Assembly: GCF_051660745.1 (NCBI RefSeq)
Contig: NZ_JBOFQF010000017.1
Span: 1-64,000 of the forward strand
Length of the DNA stretch: 64,000 nt
Reading direction: 5' to 3'
DNA from: Segniliparus sp051660745
GTDB taxonomy: Bacteria; Actinomycetota; Actinomycetes; Mycobacteriales; Mycobacteriaceae
The position numbers were made by a program, and so were the translations under genes. This document shows positions 19,818 through 29,381 of this stretch, one piece after another (position 1 is the stretch's first letter; every line of letters starts with the position of its first letter). The notes below the pieces were generated by a model. The model was not told where the DNA came from and made no database searches. It saw only the letters and a list, made by a program, of their open reading frames with translations.

Positions 19818-21977
19818 ATGACTGAATTCACCAACACCATTCGCTGGGAGCAGGACGGCGACGGAATCGTCACCCTCGTCCTCGACGACCCGAACCAGAG
19901 CGCCAACACGATGAACAAGGACTTCATCGAGTCCCTCGCCGCCACGGTCGGGCGGCTGGAGAAGGAGCAGGAGAGCATCACGGGCGTGGTGATCGCCTCC
20001 GCGAAGAAGACCTTCTTCGCGGGCGGCGACCTCAACGACCTGATCAAGGTGACCCCTGCGGACGCCGGGCGGCTCACCGACGAGACCAACAGCATCAAGT
20101 CCTCCTTGCGGCGGCTTGAGAAGCTGGGCAAGCCGGTCGTCGCCGCGATCAACGGCGCGGCCCTCGGCGGCGGCCTGGAGATCACCCTCGCGGCCCACCG
20201 CCGGATCGTCGCCGATGTGAAGGGCGTGCAGCTCGGCCTGCCCGAGGTGAGCCTCGGCCTGCTCCCCGGCGCGGGCGGCGTCGTCCGCACGGTGCGCCTG
20301 CTGGGCATCCAGAACGCGCTGCTCAACGTCCTGCTGCAGGGGCCGAGGCTGAACCCGGCCAAGGCCAAGGACCTCGGCCTGGTGCACGAATTGGTCTCCT
20401 CGGCCGAGGAGCTCGTCCCCGCCGCGAAGGCGTGGATCAAGGCGAACCCCGAGGGCGGCGTCCAGCCGTGGGACCAGCCGGGCTACAAGATCCCCGGCGG
20501 CAGCCCGTCCAGCCCCTCCTTCGCCGCGTTCGCGCCCGCGATCCCGGCGAACCTGCGCAAGCAGATCCATGGAGCCCCGATGCCCGCGCCCCGCGCGATC
20601 GTCGCGGCGGCCATCGAGGGCGCGCAGGTGGACGTCGACAATGCGTTCCTCATCGAGACCCGCTACTTCGTCTCGCTTGCCACCGGGCAGGTCGCCAAGA
20701 ACATGACCAAGGCGTTCTTCTTCGACCTGCAGCACATCAACGCGGGCGGCAGCCGTCCCCAGGGCGAGCCGAAGAGCACGCCCAAGAAGGTCGGCGTGCT
20801 CGGCGCCGGGATGATGGGCGCGGGCATCGCCTACGTGACCGCGAAGGCGGGCATCGAGGTCGTGCTCAAGGACGTGACCATCGAGGCCGCGCAGAAGGGC
20901 AAGGCGTACTCCGAGAAGATCGAGGCGAAGGCGCTCTCCCGTGGCAAGACCACCCAGGAGAAGTCCGACGCGCTCCTCGCCCGGATCACCCCGTCCGCGG
21001 ACCCCGCCGATTTCGCGGGCGTGGACTTCGTGATCGAGGCGGTCTTCGAGAGCGTCGAGCTCAAGCACAAGGTCTTCCAGGAGATCCAGGACGTCGTCAA
21101 CCCGGACGCGCTGCTCGGCTCGAACACCTCGACCCTGCCGATCACGATCCTCGCCGAGGGCGTGAAGCGCCAGGAGGACTTCATCGGCATCCACTTCTTC
21201 TCCCCGGTGGACAAGATGCCGCTGGTCGAGATCATCCGTGGCAAGAACACCTCGGACGCCGCGCTCGCGAAGGTCTTCGACTACACCCTCGCGATCAAGA
21301 AGACCCCGATCGTGGTCAACGACTCGCGCGGCTTCTTCACCAGCCGGGTGATCGGCACGTTCACCACCGAGGCGCTGCTCGCCCTCTCGGAGGGCGTCGA
21401 GCCCACCGCCATCGAGCAGGCGGGCCTGCAGTCCGGCTACCCGGTCGGGCCGCTGCAGCTCCTCGACGAGCTGACGCTGACCCTGCCGCTGAAGATCGCC
21501 AAGGAGACCAAGGCGGGCATCGAGGCCTCGGGCGGCTCCTTCGGCGCGCACGACGAGAAGATGATCGGGATCCTCACCACGCTCGTGGAGCAGCACGACC
21601 GCAAGGGACGTTCCGCCGGAGCCGGTTTCTACGACTACGACCCCGAGGGCAAGCGGGGCTCCCTGTGGTCCGGCGTCCGCGAGGCGTTCAACTCCGGCAG
21701 CGCGTCGCTCCCGCTCAAGGACATCCAGGAGCGGTTCCTGTTCGCCGAGGCGCTTGAGACGGTCAAGTGCTTCGACGAGGGCGTGCTCACCTCGGTGCCC
21801 GACGCGAACATCGGCTCGATCTTCGGCATCGGCTTCCCGGCGTGGACCGGCGGCGTGTCGCAGTACATCGAGGGCTACGAGGGCGGCGTCGCCGGCTTCG
21901 TCGCACGGGCGAAGGAGCTCGCCGCGAAGTACGGCGAGCGCTTCGAGCCGCCTGCTTCGCTGCTCGCTCGGGCGTAA
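19818..21977 (+). CDS. fadB: Fatty acid oxidation complex alpha subunit (enoyl-CoA hydratase/3-hydroxyacyl-CoA dehydrogenase)
   Basis: The 719-residue bifunctional enzyme has an N-terminal crotonase domain (oxyanion loop FFAGGDLNDL near residue 68, NGAALGGGLE near 112) and a C-terminal NAD-dependent 3-hydroxyacyl-CoA dehydrogenase with GAGMMGAG near 330 and two 6-phosphogluconate dehydrogenase-like helical repeats up to the end. M. tuberculosis FadB has 720 residues. The ATG at 19818 has AAGGAAG upstream; an earlier GTG at 19725 lies inside fadA and is not needed. It hydrates trans-2-enoyl-CoA and oxidises the 3-hydroxy product, which fadA then cleaves. Confidence 0.95.
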   Translation: MTEFTNTIRWEQDGDGIVTLVLDDPNQSANTMNKDFIESLAATVGRLEKEQESITGVVIASAKKTFFAGGDLNDLIKVTPADAGRLTDETNSIKSSLRRLEKLGKPVVAAINGAALGGGLEITLAAHRRIVADVKGVQLGLPEVSLGLLPGAGGVVRTVRLLGIQNALLNVLLQGPRLNPAKAKDLGLVHELVSSAEELVPAAKAWIKANPEGGVQPWDQPGYKIPGGSPSSPSFAAFAPAIPANLRKQIHGAPMPAPRAIVAAAIEGAQVDVDNAFLIETRYFVSLATGQVAKNMTKAFFFDLQHINAGGSRPQGEPKSTPKKVGVLGAGMMGAGIAYVTAKAGIEVVLKDVTIEAAQKGKAYSEKIEAKALSRGKTTQEKSDALLARITPSADPADFAGVDFVIEAVFESVELKHKVFQEIQDVVNPDALLGSNTSTLPITILAEGVKRQEDFIGIHFFSPVDKMPLVEIIRGKNTSDAALAKVFDYTLAIKKTPIVVNDSRGFFTSRVIGTFTTEALLALSEGVEPTAIEQAGLQSGYPVGPLQLLDELTLTLPLKIAKETKAGIEASGGSFGAHDEKMIGILTTLVEQHDRKGRSAGAGFYDYDPEGKRGSLWSGVREAFNSGSASLPLKDIQERFLFAEALETVKCFDEGVLTSVPDANIGSIFGIGFPAWTGGVSQYIEGYEGGVAGFVARAKELAAKYGERFEPPASLLARA

Positions 21978-21987
21978 AGCCGCACGG

Positions 21988-22034
21988 GCGCAAGGGAGCC
22001 CCCCACGCATGGCGCGTGGGGGGCTCCCTTGCGC
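21988..22034 (+). terminator. Perfect 21-bp stem hairpin after fadB
   Basis: The arms 21988-22008 and 22014-22034 are perfect complements (21 bp) around a 5-base loop, starting 10 bp after the fadB stop. No T-run follows, as is common in actinobacterial terminators. It most likely ends the fadA-fadB transcript. Confidence 0.75.
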
Positions 22035-22108
22035 TGGCGCCCGACAAAAAGTTGCTGCCACCTTGCTGTGTGATCGCTTCGAATCGCCGTAGTCGCTGCT
22101 CGCTCGGG

Positions 22109-22114
22109 TATGAT
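22109..22114 (+). promoter_or_regulatory. -10 box TATGAT for a leaderless L,D-transpeptidase transcript
   Basis: TATGAT is followed by exactly seven bases and then the ATG at 22122. In mycobacteria a TANNNT box 6-7 bases ahead of a start codon marks leaderless mRNAs. No good -35 box is visible. This favours 22122 over the ATG at 22110, which lies inside the box. Confidence 0.5.
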
Positions 22115-22121
22115 AGTTAGC

Positions 22122-22979
22122 ATGCGCAATCGCTTGCCCCGCCCTTCCGCTTTGCTTTTCGCCGTTCTGTTACCCCTGATCGCCCCTGGCTCGGCTCTCG
22201 CCGAGCCAGGGGACGACGGCGACGAGCCGGAGGTCGTCGCGGAGACCGCGGCGCATTTCGAGCAGCGGGTGTACGGCGCGCCGAACCTCTCTCCGACCGA
22301 CGGAGAAGTGGTCGGAGTCGCCCAGCCGGTCCTGATCAACTTCCCGAAGTCGGTCGCCTCTGCCGACCAAGGAAAAGTCCAGGACTCCGTGACGATCAGC
22401 ACGAGCCCGCCCCAGCAGGGCCTCTTCTACTGGTTCGGCGACAAGCAGCTGCGCTGGCGCCCGACCCAGTTCTGGGCCCCGGGCACTGTGGTCGACGTGC
22501 AGGTGGGCGGCACGCACACGCACTACAGCATCGGGGACGCCTTCGTGACCGTCGCGGATGACGCGACGCACACGGTGACGGTGACCCTCAACGGCAAGGT
22601 GGTCAAGACCATGCTGGTGTCCATGGGCATGGACAAGTTCCCCACCCCGAACGGGACGTACTACCTGCAAGAGCGGCTGCCGACGGTCGTGATGGACTCC
22701 TCCACCTTCGGCATCCCCGTCCAAGACCCGTCCGGGCTCGGCTACAAGGTGAATGTCCAGTACGCGTCCAGGATGTCCTGGAACGGCATCTACCTGCACG
22801 CGGCCCCGTGGTCGGTGGCCTCCCAGGGCAAGACCGACGTCAGCCACGGCTGCCTCAACGTGAGCACGGACAACGCCAAGTGGTTCATGGAGAACTCCCA
22901 CCGGGGCGATCCCGTGATCGTGAAGAACACCAAGGGCGGCATCCTGAGCAAGGGCGACGGGCTCGGCGACTGGAACTAG
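22122..22979 (+). CDS. L,D-transpeptidase (YkuD fold) with Ig-like domain, secreted
   Basis: The 285-residue protein makes 3-3 cross-links between meso-diaminopimelate residues of peptidoglycan outside the membrane. It has a signal peptide (hydrophobic 8-25, cleavage after SALA), an Ig-like domain with YWFGDKQLRWRPTQFW as in mycobacterial Ldt enzymes (about 60-145), and a YkuD catalytic domain ending in SHGCLNVS with the nucleophile Cys244 and the preceding His. Only one Ig-like domain is evident, whereas LdtMt2 has two. No lipobox is seen. An in-frame ATG four codons upstream at 22110 is the alternative start. Confidence 0.92.
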   Translation: MRNRLPRPSALLFAVLLPLIAPGSALAEPGDDGDEPEVVAETAAHFEQRVYGAPNLSPTDGEVVGVAQPVLINFPKSVASADQGKVQDSVTISTSPPQQGLFYWFGDKQLRWRPTQFWAPGTVVDVQVGGTHTHYSIGDAFVTVADDATHTVTVTLNGKVVKTMLVSMGMDKFPTPNGTYYLQERLPTVVMDSSTFGIPVQDPSGLGYKVNVQYASRMSWNGIYLHAAPWSVASQGKTDVSHGCLNVSTDNAKWFMENSHRGDPVIVKNTKGGILSKGDGLGDWN

Positions 22980-23049
22980 TCCCGTCGTGTCGTAGAGATC
23001 ACTTCGTCCCTGGTTGCGAGACAGGCATGGGCCGTGGGGTAATGGACGC

Positions 23050-24381
23050 ATGACCCATGCTCCGGCGCAGGCCTCTCCGGCGCCGAGCGGGGTGGCGGGC
23101 CCCGTGTCGAGATGGCCGTTCTACGCTGTCTGCGGCACGGTGCTCTTGATCGAGTGCGCTTTCACTCTGTACAAAGAAGTGGCCCTGCACTCCAGCAAGT
23201 ACTCCGTTCTCTATTCGACTGCCGACTACGGCTCCGGGCTTGTCCGGCGCGGCCTGTCGGGCGAGTTCATCTCCTTGCTCGAACATGTGCCGTTCGTGGC
23301 GCATGGAGATTTTGTGTCCACGGCGACGTTCGCCAATTATTTGTTCGCAGCGGCCTATCTCGCGGGCGCGGCGGCGGTCATCTGGGCGCTGCTCGCCGGG
23401 AAGCCTGTTTCGGGCCGGGCGACGGTCCTCGCCTGCGTGGTCCTGCTGTTGCCTGGATGGGCAGAGCAATTGGCGGCCACGAGGGGCATGGTCACCGTGG
23501 GGTGGGCGGTGCTGGCGTTCTATTGCGTCGCGCTGTTCAAGTCGCGGTCGGATCGCCAGGCGGTTGTGGCGAGCTCGCTGTACGGAGCGGCCATGGCTGT
23601 TTTGTCGCTTGCCCACGAAGCCGCCGTGTTCTTGTACGGGATGGGGGCCTTGCTGGCGGTCGCGGTCTTCCTCCGCGAGAAAAGCGGCTGGTTCCGACTG
23701 GCGTGCGCCGCGTTGTCGTTGGCTCCCGGCCTCGCGGCCACCGCTGTGGTGGCGCTCTTCGGCAAAACAGGGAACGACGTTGTGGCGAGGCAGTGCGCGA
23801 AGCTGCCCGACGAGGTGATCAGCATTCCCCTCATGGGCGACGTCGAGTACCGGAAATACGCGTACACGCTCGTGTTCCGATTTTTCTCGATGACTCCTCG
23901 CGAATCGCAGGAGGACTGGCTCAAAGCGGGACCTGTGGCATTGGTCTTGGACATGGTCGTTGGTTTGCTGGTCCTCCTCCTCGTCATGAAATACATCAGC
24001 CATGTGTCCGGGGTGGGTTCCCGTTCTTTCGTCGAGATTCTTGTGCGAGACCGAGTGAATGTGCTGCTGCTGCTCGCAGGCATTGTGCTGTGGGTGCCGC
24101 TTTTCCTCGTCGCGGTCGATTGGATCCGTTTCTGGGGGCAGATGACAGTCGACATCGCACTAGTCCGCATCCTGTGCTGCCGGGACTCGATGGCGGACCA
24201 GCCCGCGCTCACAAGAAAGAGCCGAGTGCTCGCCGCCCCGCTGCTCGCGTCGCTCTTCCTCCTCGCTCTTCTGCCGGTGTCGCTCATGCCCCTCTCTGCG
24301 TTGAAAGATCCGAAAGGGGCGGTGGCCGAGCTGTACGACTCGGTCCTCAAGAAAGCTCCTCGGGAATGTCTCGGCGCATGA
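23050..24381 (+). CDS. Polytopic membrane protein with GT-C-like motifs, function unknown
   Basis: The roughly 443-residue protein has about nine to eleven hydrophobic segments spread over its full length. Three conserved-looking patterns stand out: SGLVRRGLSGEF in the first extracytoplasmic loop, an isolated HE within a membrane segment (LSLAHEAAVFLYG), and DWIRFWGQ after a late helix. This set is shared by poorly characterised bacterial membrane proteins in polysaccharide and glycolipid loci and resembles polyprenyl-phosphate-using GT-C enzymes, but I cannot name the family. It is encoded 80 bp ahead of the acyltransferase genes, so a role in the same glycolipid pathway is likely. The start at 23050 avoids 12 extra polar residues from 23014. 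Confidence 0.7.
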   Translation: MTHAPAQASPAPSGVAGPVSRWPFYAVCGTVLLIECAFTLYKEVALHSSKYSVLYSTADYGSGLVRRGLSGEFISLLEHVPFVAHGDFVSTATFANYLFAAAYLAGAAAVIWALLAGKPVSGRATVLACVVLLLPGWAEQLAATRGMVTVGWAVLAFYCVALFKSRSDRQAVVASSLYGAAMAVLSLAHEAAVFLYGMGALLAVAVFLREKSGWFRLACAALSLAPGLAATAVVALFGKTGNDVVARQCAKLPDEVISIPLMGDVEYRKYAYTLVFRFFSMTPRESQEDWLKAGPVALVLDMVVGLLVLLLVMKYISHVSGVGSRSFVEILVRDRVNVLLLLAGIVLWVPLFLVAVDWIRFWGQMTVDIALVRILCCRDSMADQPALTRKSRVLAAPLLASLFLLALLPVSLMPLSALKDPKGAVAELYDSVLKKAPRECLGA

Positions 24382-24460
24382 CCGCTCATCGAGCGGCCTC
24401 GTCTGGGAAGACGTATGCTGCACCCGATGCAGGACCGCTAAAAGAGAGGACTGGACGATT

Positions 24461-25747
24461 GTGGTGGTGACAGGCGTTTCGCGTCGAAGGCTATCGGCTA
24501 TCGAGAGCAAGTTCGTGGACCCCCCTGCGATCATCGGCTGCGGCGTCAGCCTCAACGGCCCGCTGGACATAGCCGCGCTGACCGAGGCGTTCGGGGCGTT
24601 GCGGCGCGAATTCCCGGATATAGCCGGACGGATCGAGAAGGCGGACGACGGTTTCGACCTGGTCGTCGACGGACCAGGCAAGCCCGCGGCCGAGCTGACC
24701 CGACAATTCCACCAGGAGATCGAGAAGGGCGTCGCCGCCGATCTGGACATCGGCGAGACGTTGACCGCGCTCGACGTGCTGACGGAAGGAGAGGACCGGC
24801 ACCTCGCGATCCTGCGGTACTCGCACACCATCGCGGACGGGACCCGCGCGACCTTCTTGCTGTTCCGGCTGTGGTCGCTGTACACGCAAGTGGTGAAGGA
24901 CGGATCGCCCGACGAGATCGAGGCCCGGCCGGTGCCTGCCTCCCCCGAGCAGGCGCTCGCCGAGCGGGGGATCGTCAAGGGCCCGAGCAGCGGGGAAGAG
25001 CGGCTGGCGGGGACCAGATGGCACGGCGCCGTCCCCGCTGTGGAGGACCTCCCCGAGGGGGAGCTGCGGGCTTTGCGCAAACGGGTGGTCGTCGAAGGCG
25101 ACCTCTTGAATCTGCGCGCTATCGCCAAGAAGCTCGGTTGTTCGGCGTACGGGCTGGTCACCGCCGCTCTGGTGATCGCCGAGCGCGGAGCCTTCGCGGA
25201 CGTCCCGGACGACGAGCCCGTCCCGCTCGGACTGGTCTCGACCGTCGACGCGCGCTTCAAGCTCAGCCCCCCGATCGCGCCTGCCGATGTGACCAACTGC
25301 GTGAGCACCTTGTACAAGCGTCTGGACCTGACCCGCGACAGCTCCCTCGTGGATGTGGCCAGGCAGCTGAGCGACCAGCTGCGCGATGACGTGGCCAGCG
25401 GGCTCATCCAGCAGACAGTGCTGCAGCCGGACCCGTCTCCAGGGCAGGGGCCTGCGGTGGCCGTCAACTACTTCGGCGACCTGCCGTCCCCGGAGCTGCC
25501 CGACGGGCTGACCGCCGATCTCATCGAGTCGGTGTTCGAGTTCGACTTGAGCCTGTTGCGGGCGGTGGTCGCCATGCTGCCGCCGGGGTCGCCGCCGCCG
25601 ATCCCGGTCGGGGTCAGCTACTACACCGGCACGTTCGCGAACAAGTTCGGCATCGAGGCGCTCAACCTCCCCGGCTTGGTTCCCGAGCAGGTCGTCGACG
25701 GCATTCTCGAACGGGCAATCGCGTTGTTGAAGAGCGCGGCGGCATGA
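24461..25747 (+). CDS. PapA5-like acyltransferase 1 (condensation superfamily)
   Basis: The 428-residue protein aligns by eye with M. tuberculosis PapA5, which esterifies phthiocerols with mycocerosic acids: RRLSAIE at the N terminus, the catalytic motif HTIADG (His122 to Gly127), and PLGLVSTVDARFKLSPPIAPADVTN near 250, equivalent to the PapA5 stretch around VDLRFVLAPPVAP (motifs VDARF and PPIAP). His122 should act as general base in acyl transfer from an acyl-CoA or carrier protein to a lipid hydroxyl. AGAGAGGA-like purine-rich sequence at 24441-24450 supports the GTG at 24461. It is followed without gap (ATGA) by a second family member. Confidence 0.85.
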   Translation: MVVTGVSRRRLSAIESKFVDPPAIIGCGVSLNGPLDIAALTEAFGALRREFPDIAGRIEKADDGFDLVVDGPGKPAAELTRQFHQEIEKGVAADLDIGETLTALDVLTEGEDRHLAILRYSHTIADGTRATFLLFRLWSLYTQVVKDGSPDEIEARPVPASPEQALAERGIVKGPSSGEERLAGTRWHGAVPAVEDLPEGELRALRKRVVVEGDLLNLRAIAKKLGCSAYGLVTAALVIAERGAFADVPDDEPVPLGLVSTVDARFKLSPPIAPADVTNCVSTLYKRLDLTRDSSLVDVARQLSDQLRDDVASGLIQQTVLQPDPSPGQGPAVAVNYFGDLPSPELPDGLTADLIESVFEFDLSLLRAVVAMLPPGSPPPIPVGVSYYTGTFANKFGIEALNLPGLVPEQVVDGILERAIALLKSAAA

Positions 25748-27072
25748 GCGTCAAACACCGCAGGCTGACATTCTCCGAAGAGTCGTTCGTGCGGCCCGCG
25801 ACGATGGAGACGATCGGGTTCGGGGTCGCGCTCTCCGGTGTGCTCGACGTCGCTGTCTTGACGAAGGCATACGCCGCGTTGCGGAGCGAGTACCCAGTCT
25901 TGGCCGCACGGGCGGAAGCCCTCGAAGGAGGGGGCTTCGTCTTCGTCACCGACGAGGGCGGCGCCACGGATGAGCAGGGCGCGGCGGCTTCCGTGCTCGA
26001 ACGCCAGCGCCAGTGGGACTTCGACGAGCTCGCCGAGCCGCCGTTGGACGGCACGAAGTCGTTGAGCCTGCTGCAGGTCGACTCGGACGGCGACCGCCAT
26101 CGCGTGATCTTCTGGCTGAGCCATGCCATCGCCGACGCGGGCAACGCGACTTTCTTCCTGCTCCGTTTGTGGACGCTGTACACCGAGGCCGTCCAGACCG
26201 GGCAGATCGGCGATGTGGTGGCGCACCCGTTGCCGTCCCCGCCGCACGAGGCGATGGCCGAGCGCGGTTTCCTCCCCGGCGACCCGCCCCCGTACGAGGA
26301 GCGGTTCAAAGGGATCGCATGGTGCGGCGCCATGCCTTCGGCCGCCGAGCTCGCCGAAGCCGATTTGCGCTTCGCGCTGACGGGGCGGGTGCGCTTGGAC
26401 CGCGAGACGTCGCTCGGGCTGCAGCCGGCCGCGAAGGCCGCCGGAGCGTCCGCGCACGCTCTCGTGAGCGCTGCGATCGCCCTCGCCGAGCGCGGCGCGT
26501 TCACCGGGGTCGCCCGTGGCGACGAGATCGCTCTGGGGCTGCTCACCCCGGTGGACTTCAAGGCGCGGCTGAACCCGCCGCTGCACGTCACCGAAGTCAC
26601 CACCCTGACCGGTTTCTCGCCCGTGCGAGTGGTGGTGGCCGCCGACAGCGATCTGGTCGAAATAGGACGAGAGGTGTCCAGGCAGATCAAAGAAGACGTC
26701 GGCAGCGGCGTCGCGCACCGCGCGGCGATCAACCCGATGCCTGCCTGGGCCTCCGTCGGGTTCTCCGCGCCGATTCTGGTCAGCAATATCGGGGCCGTCC
26801 CGGATCTGACGCTCCCGGCGGAGCTGGTCGCGACGGATCTGCGCAGCAATATCTGCAAGAACTTCAGCGGGTTGCCCGCGCTGCTCGCGGCGGTGCCGGA
26901 AGGAGAGAGCCTGCCGTTCCCCGAAGCGTCGATGTATTTGGTCATGACGTTCGAGGACCGGATCAGCATCGAGATCCGGAACATGCCGGGCACCATCTCG
27001 CGCCAGGCCCAGGACGGCGTCCTCGCCCGGATCAGCGAGCTGCTCGCCGGTTTTGTGCGGGACTCGCGCTGA
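25744..27072 (+). CDS. PapA5-like acyltransferase 2 with variant HxxxDA motif
   Basis: The 442-residue protein is a paralogue of its neighbours, with RRLTFSEESFV at the start and a PVDFKARLNPPL segment near 270 matching the PapA5 VDLRF-type motif. The catalytic motif reads HAIADA (His127 to Ala132): His and Asp are kept but the usual Gly is Ala. The Asp-Gly turn is structural in this superfamily, so activity may be retained but is less certain. Start overlaps the previous stop as ATGA, implying coupled synthesis and possibly a heteromeric or sequential action of the two acyltransferases. Confidence 0.82.
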   Translation: MSVKHRRLTFSEESFVRPATMETIGFGVALSGVLDVAVLTKAYAALRSEYPVLAARAEALEGGGFVFVTDEGGATDEQGAAASVLERQRQWDFDELAEPPLDGTKSLSLLQVDSDGDRHRVIFWLSHAIADAGNATFFLLRLWTLYTEAVQTGQIGDVVAHPLPSPPHEAMAERGFLPGDPPPYEERFKGIAWCGAMPSAAELAEADLRFALTGRVRLDRETSLGLQPAAKAAGASAHALVSAAIALAERGAFTGVARGDEIALGLLTPVDFKARLNPPLHVTEVTTLTGFSPVRVVVAADSDLVEIGREVSRQIKEDVGSGVAHRAAINPMPAWASVGFSAPILVSNIGAVPDLTLPAELVATDLRSNICKNFSGLPALLAAVPEGESLPFPEASMYLVMTFEDRISIEIRNMPGTISRQAQDGVLARISELLAGFVRDSR

Positions 27073-27074
27073 CC

Positions 27075-27743
27075 ATGGCCTCGAAGTTCTCGCTGAGCAA
27101 GTTGCCGCCAGGCATGGCGGTCAGCGTGATCATCCCTATTTCGCTGTACTTCGTGCTCACGAAGGTCTTCGGCCGCAGCCAGCAGCTCGCCCTGGTCTGC
27201 GGGGCGTGTGTCGTCATCGCGTCGATCCTCTGGCGGGCAGTCCGCGAGCGGAAGGCGAGCCAGCTCGAGCTCATGACCCTTTTCCTGCTCGCTGTGGCGA
27301 TCACGACGTCGTTCGTGTCGAACCAGCCGAGGATCATCCTGATCACCGAGGCCGTGCAGGGGATTTTCGGCAGTTTCCTCCTTTTGGTGACCTCGGCCCT
27401 CGGTCGTCCTCTGATCACCATCATGTTGAAGCCTTTCTTGACGAAGGGATCGGCGGAGCTGGAAGCCGCGTGGGACCGTTGCTGGAGCAACGACAGCGCG
27501 TTCCGCCGCAGGCTGTCGTTGCTCGGCTTCATCTGCTCCGGGGTGATCCTCGTGGCCTCCGTCTCGAGTCTCGCGATGGTTTTCGCCCTGCCGCTCGATT
27601 ACGCGGTCCCCCTCGCGCCGATCACGGGCGCCGTGCTCGGCGCCTTGGCATTGGTCGTGGTGAAACTTCTGGACGAGCCGTTGCGGGCCGGGCTCGACAG
27701 AGAGCGGGAAGCGTTGGCCCGGCAGGCGGCGTCTAGCACGTGA
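27075..27743 (+). CDS. VC0807-like integral membrane protein
   Basis: The 222-residue protein has about five to six membrane segments. NQPRIILITEAVQGIFGS and a GRPLITIMLKPF stretch, followed by an amphipathic segment with AAWDRCW and SNDSAFRRRL, resemble the VC0807 family of bacterial membrane proteins of unknown function. It starts two bases after the stop of the second acyltransferase gene, so it belongs to that operon. It may help present or move a lipid intermediate; no function is established. Confidence 0.65.
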   Translation: MASKFSLSKLPPGMAVSVIIPISLYFVLTKVFGRSQQLALVCGACVVIASILWRAVRERKASQLELMTLFLLAVAITTSFVSNQPRIILITEAVQGIFGSFLLLVTSALGRPLITIMLKPFLTKGSAELEAAWDRCWSNDSAFRRRLSLLGFICSGVILVASVSSLAMVFALPLDYAVPLAPITGAVLGALALVVVKLLDEPLRAGLDREREALARQAASST

Positions 27744-27956
27744 GACGTGTTCCAGCCAGATATACGCTCGCGCTGGATATATGGGATACATCATGGTCCA
27801 GCGTGTGAGATGCGCCCCAGTCGGATCGGCTCGTCTGGCGTGTGAACTCCGAAAGCCCTAGAATTGCCTGAACCTGCAAGACTGAGAAGCGCGGCGCGGC
27901 GCGAATTGCAGAGTTTTCCCCAATTTCGATGTTGAGCAGAGTGGCGGTTGCTGGCG

Positions 27957-29342
27957 ATGAACATTTCCGAATTAGACGCCGACCAAACATTCGATCGCAC
28001 TGTCGTCGCGCTAGAAGAGCAGCAGGCCCGTGGGCTGAGGATTTGCTTTATCACTCTGGGCAGCCGTGGCGACGTCCAGCCGGTGATCGCGCTGGGACTG
28101 GCGCTCCAGTCGAAAGGCCACGACGTGGTCATCGCGTGCATGGGGTCCTCGCTCGTCTCCCTCGTCGAATCGGCGGGGCTGGAAGCGCACGAGCTCATCC
28201 ACAGCGTTCCGGACCACGACGAGGACTACCAGAAGTCCATGCACAACCCGATCGCCAGGGTTCGCGCGTGGCGGGAGCATATGAAAGACGTGTTCCCGAA
28301 GATCTCGTTGGAGATCACCGCTGCCTGCGAGGGCGCGGACGTGGTGCTCGCCCATTCCGACGCGATGGACCTCGCGATCTCGACGTCGCTGCGCACCAAG
28401 AGCATGGTGCTTGGATACCGTTTCTTCCCCGGGACGATGAACAGCGCGTACCCGGTGACCCAGTACACGCCGGCCGGGGCGATGCAAGAGTTTTTGAACC
28501 GGTCCCCTGGATTCGTCAAGCGGGCCAGCTGGTGGGCGGGCCACCGCATCACCTGGTTGAACTTGAGCTGGGCGGTCAACCACCACCGCGGCTCCCTCGG
28601 GCTTTCGCCGTTCGCGTCGTTGCGGGAGCGGGACGCGAGCGTCGCCGCGATCCCCGACCTCCAGCTGTACGACAGCGTGCTCACCCCGGAACTGGTCCGC
28701 GAATTCGGGATCGACAAGCCCATGCTCGGCTTCTTGCAGGTGCCGCCGAGGGCCTGGCGGCGGAACGCGGAGCAGGAACGGGCCGATGACGAGCTGAAGT
28801 CCTGGATCGAGGCGGGCGAGCCGCCGATCTACTGGGGGTTCGGCAGCATCAGGGTCGAGAACCCCGACCAAAAGGTCCAGATGTTCGCCGATATCTGCAA
28901 GCGCAACGGGCAGCGCGGGCTGGTCGTCGCAGGGTGGAGCGATCTGGCGGTCCGCGACCTCGGCGACCACGTCCGAGTCGTGGAAGCGGTGGACCATGCC
29001 ACGATCCTCCCGTTGTGCAAGGCGGCGGTGCACCATGGCGGGGCCGGGACGACGGCGGCGTGCCTGCGCGCGGGGCTTCCGTCGCTGATCTGCTCCGTGC
29101 TCGCCGACCAGCCGTTCTGGGGCCGCAGGATCGAGGCGCTCGGCGCCGGGGTCCACATCCCGATCAGGAAATTGCACTGGGAGAACCTGGAGAAAGCGCT
29201 CCAGACCCTGCTCAAGCCCGTGACAGCGCAGAACGCTCGGAAAATCTCCGTGCTGATGGACACCGGCTCGGTGTCCGCCGACCGGGCGGTCCGGGTGATC
29301 GAGTCATTCGTTTCGGCAGGCAGGCGCAGCAGCGCCGCGTAG
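27957..29342 (+). CDS. Family 1 glycosyltransferase (glycolipid type)
   Basis: The 461-residue protein is a GT1/GT-B enzyme like the mycobacterial glycopeptidolipid and phenolic-glycolipid rhamnosyl/glucosyltransferases (for example Rv1524, Rv1526c). The N-terminal SRGDVQPVIALG loop (from about residue 36) and the C-terminal donor-site motif HHGGAGTTAACLRAG near 360 are intact. It should transfer a sugar from a nucleotide donor to a lipid acceptor in the cytosol. A TTG at 27948 is an alternative start. The 213 bp before it contain no gene; they may hold a promoter of its own. Confidence 0.9.
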   Translation: MNISELDADQTFDRTVVALEEQQARGLRICFITLGSRGDVQPVIALGLALQSKGHDVVIACMGSSLVSLVESAGLEAHELIHSVPDHDEDYQKSMHNPIARVRAWREHMKDVFPKISLEITAACEGADVVLAHSDAMDLAISTSLRTKSMVLGYRFFPGTMNSAYPVTQYTPAGAMQEFLNRSPGFVKRASWWAGHRITWLNLSWAVNHHRGSLGLSPFASLRERDASVAAIPDLQLYDSVLTPELVREFGIDKPMLGFLQVPPRAWRRNAEQERADDELKSWIEAGEPPIYWGFGSIRVENPDQKVQMFADICKRNGQRGLVVAGWSDLAVRDLGDHVRVVEAVDHATILPLCKAAVHHGGAGTTAACLRAGLPSLICSVLADQPFWGRRIEALGAGVHIPIRKLHWENLEKALQTLLKPVTAQNARKISVLMDTGSVSADRAVRVIESFVSAGRRSSAA

Positions 29343-29381
29343 TGTCGGAGCCCGGCACGACGCGGCCGAAGGAGGGTCTGG

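Noticed and set aside
27744..27956. Regulatory inverted repeat near GATATATGG before the glycosyltransferase gene
   Set aside because: Arms match at only 7 of 9 positions with a 12-base centre; not better than chance for this region.
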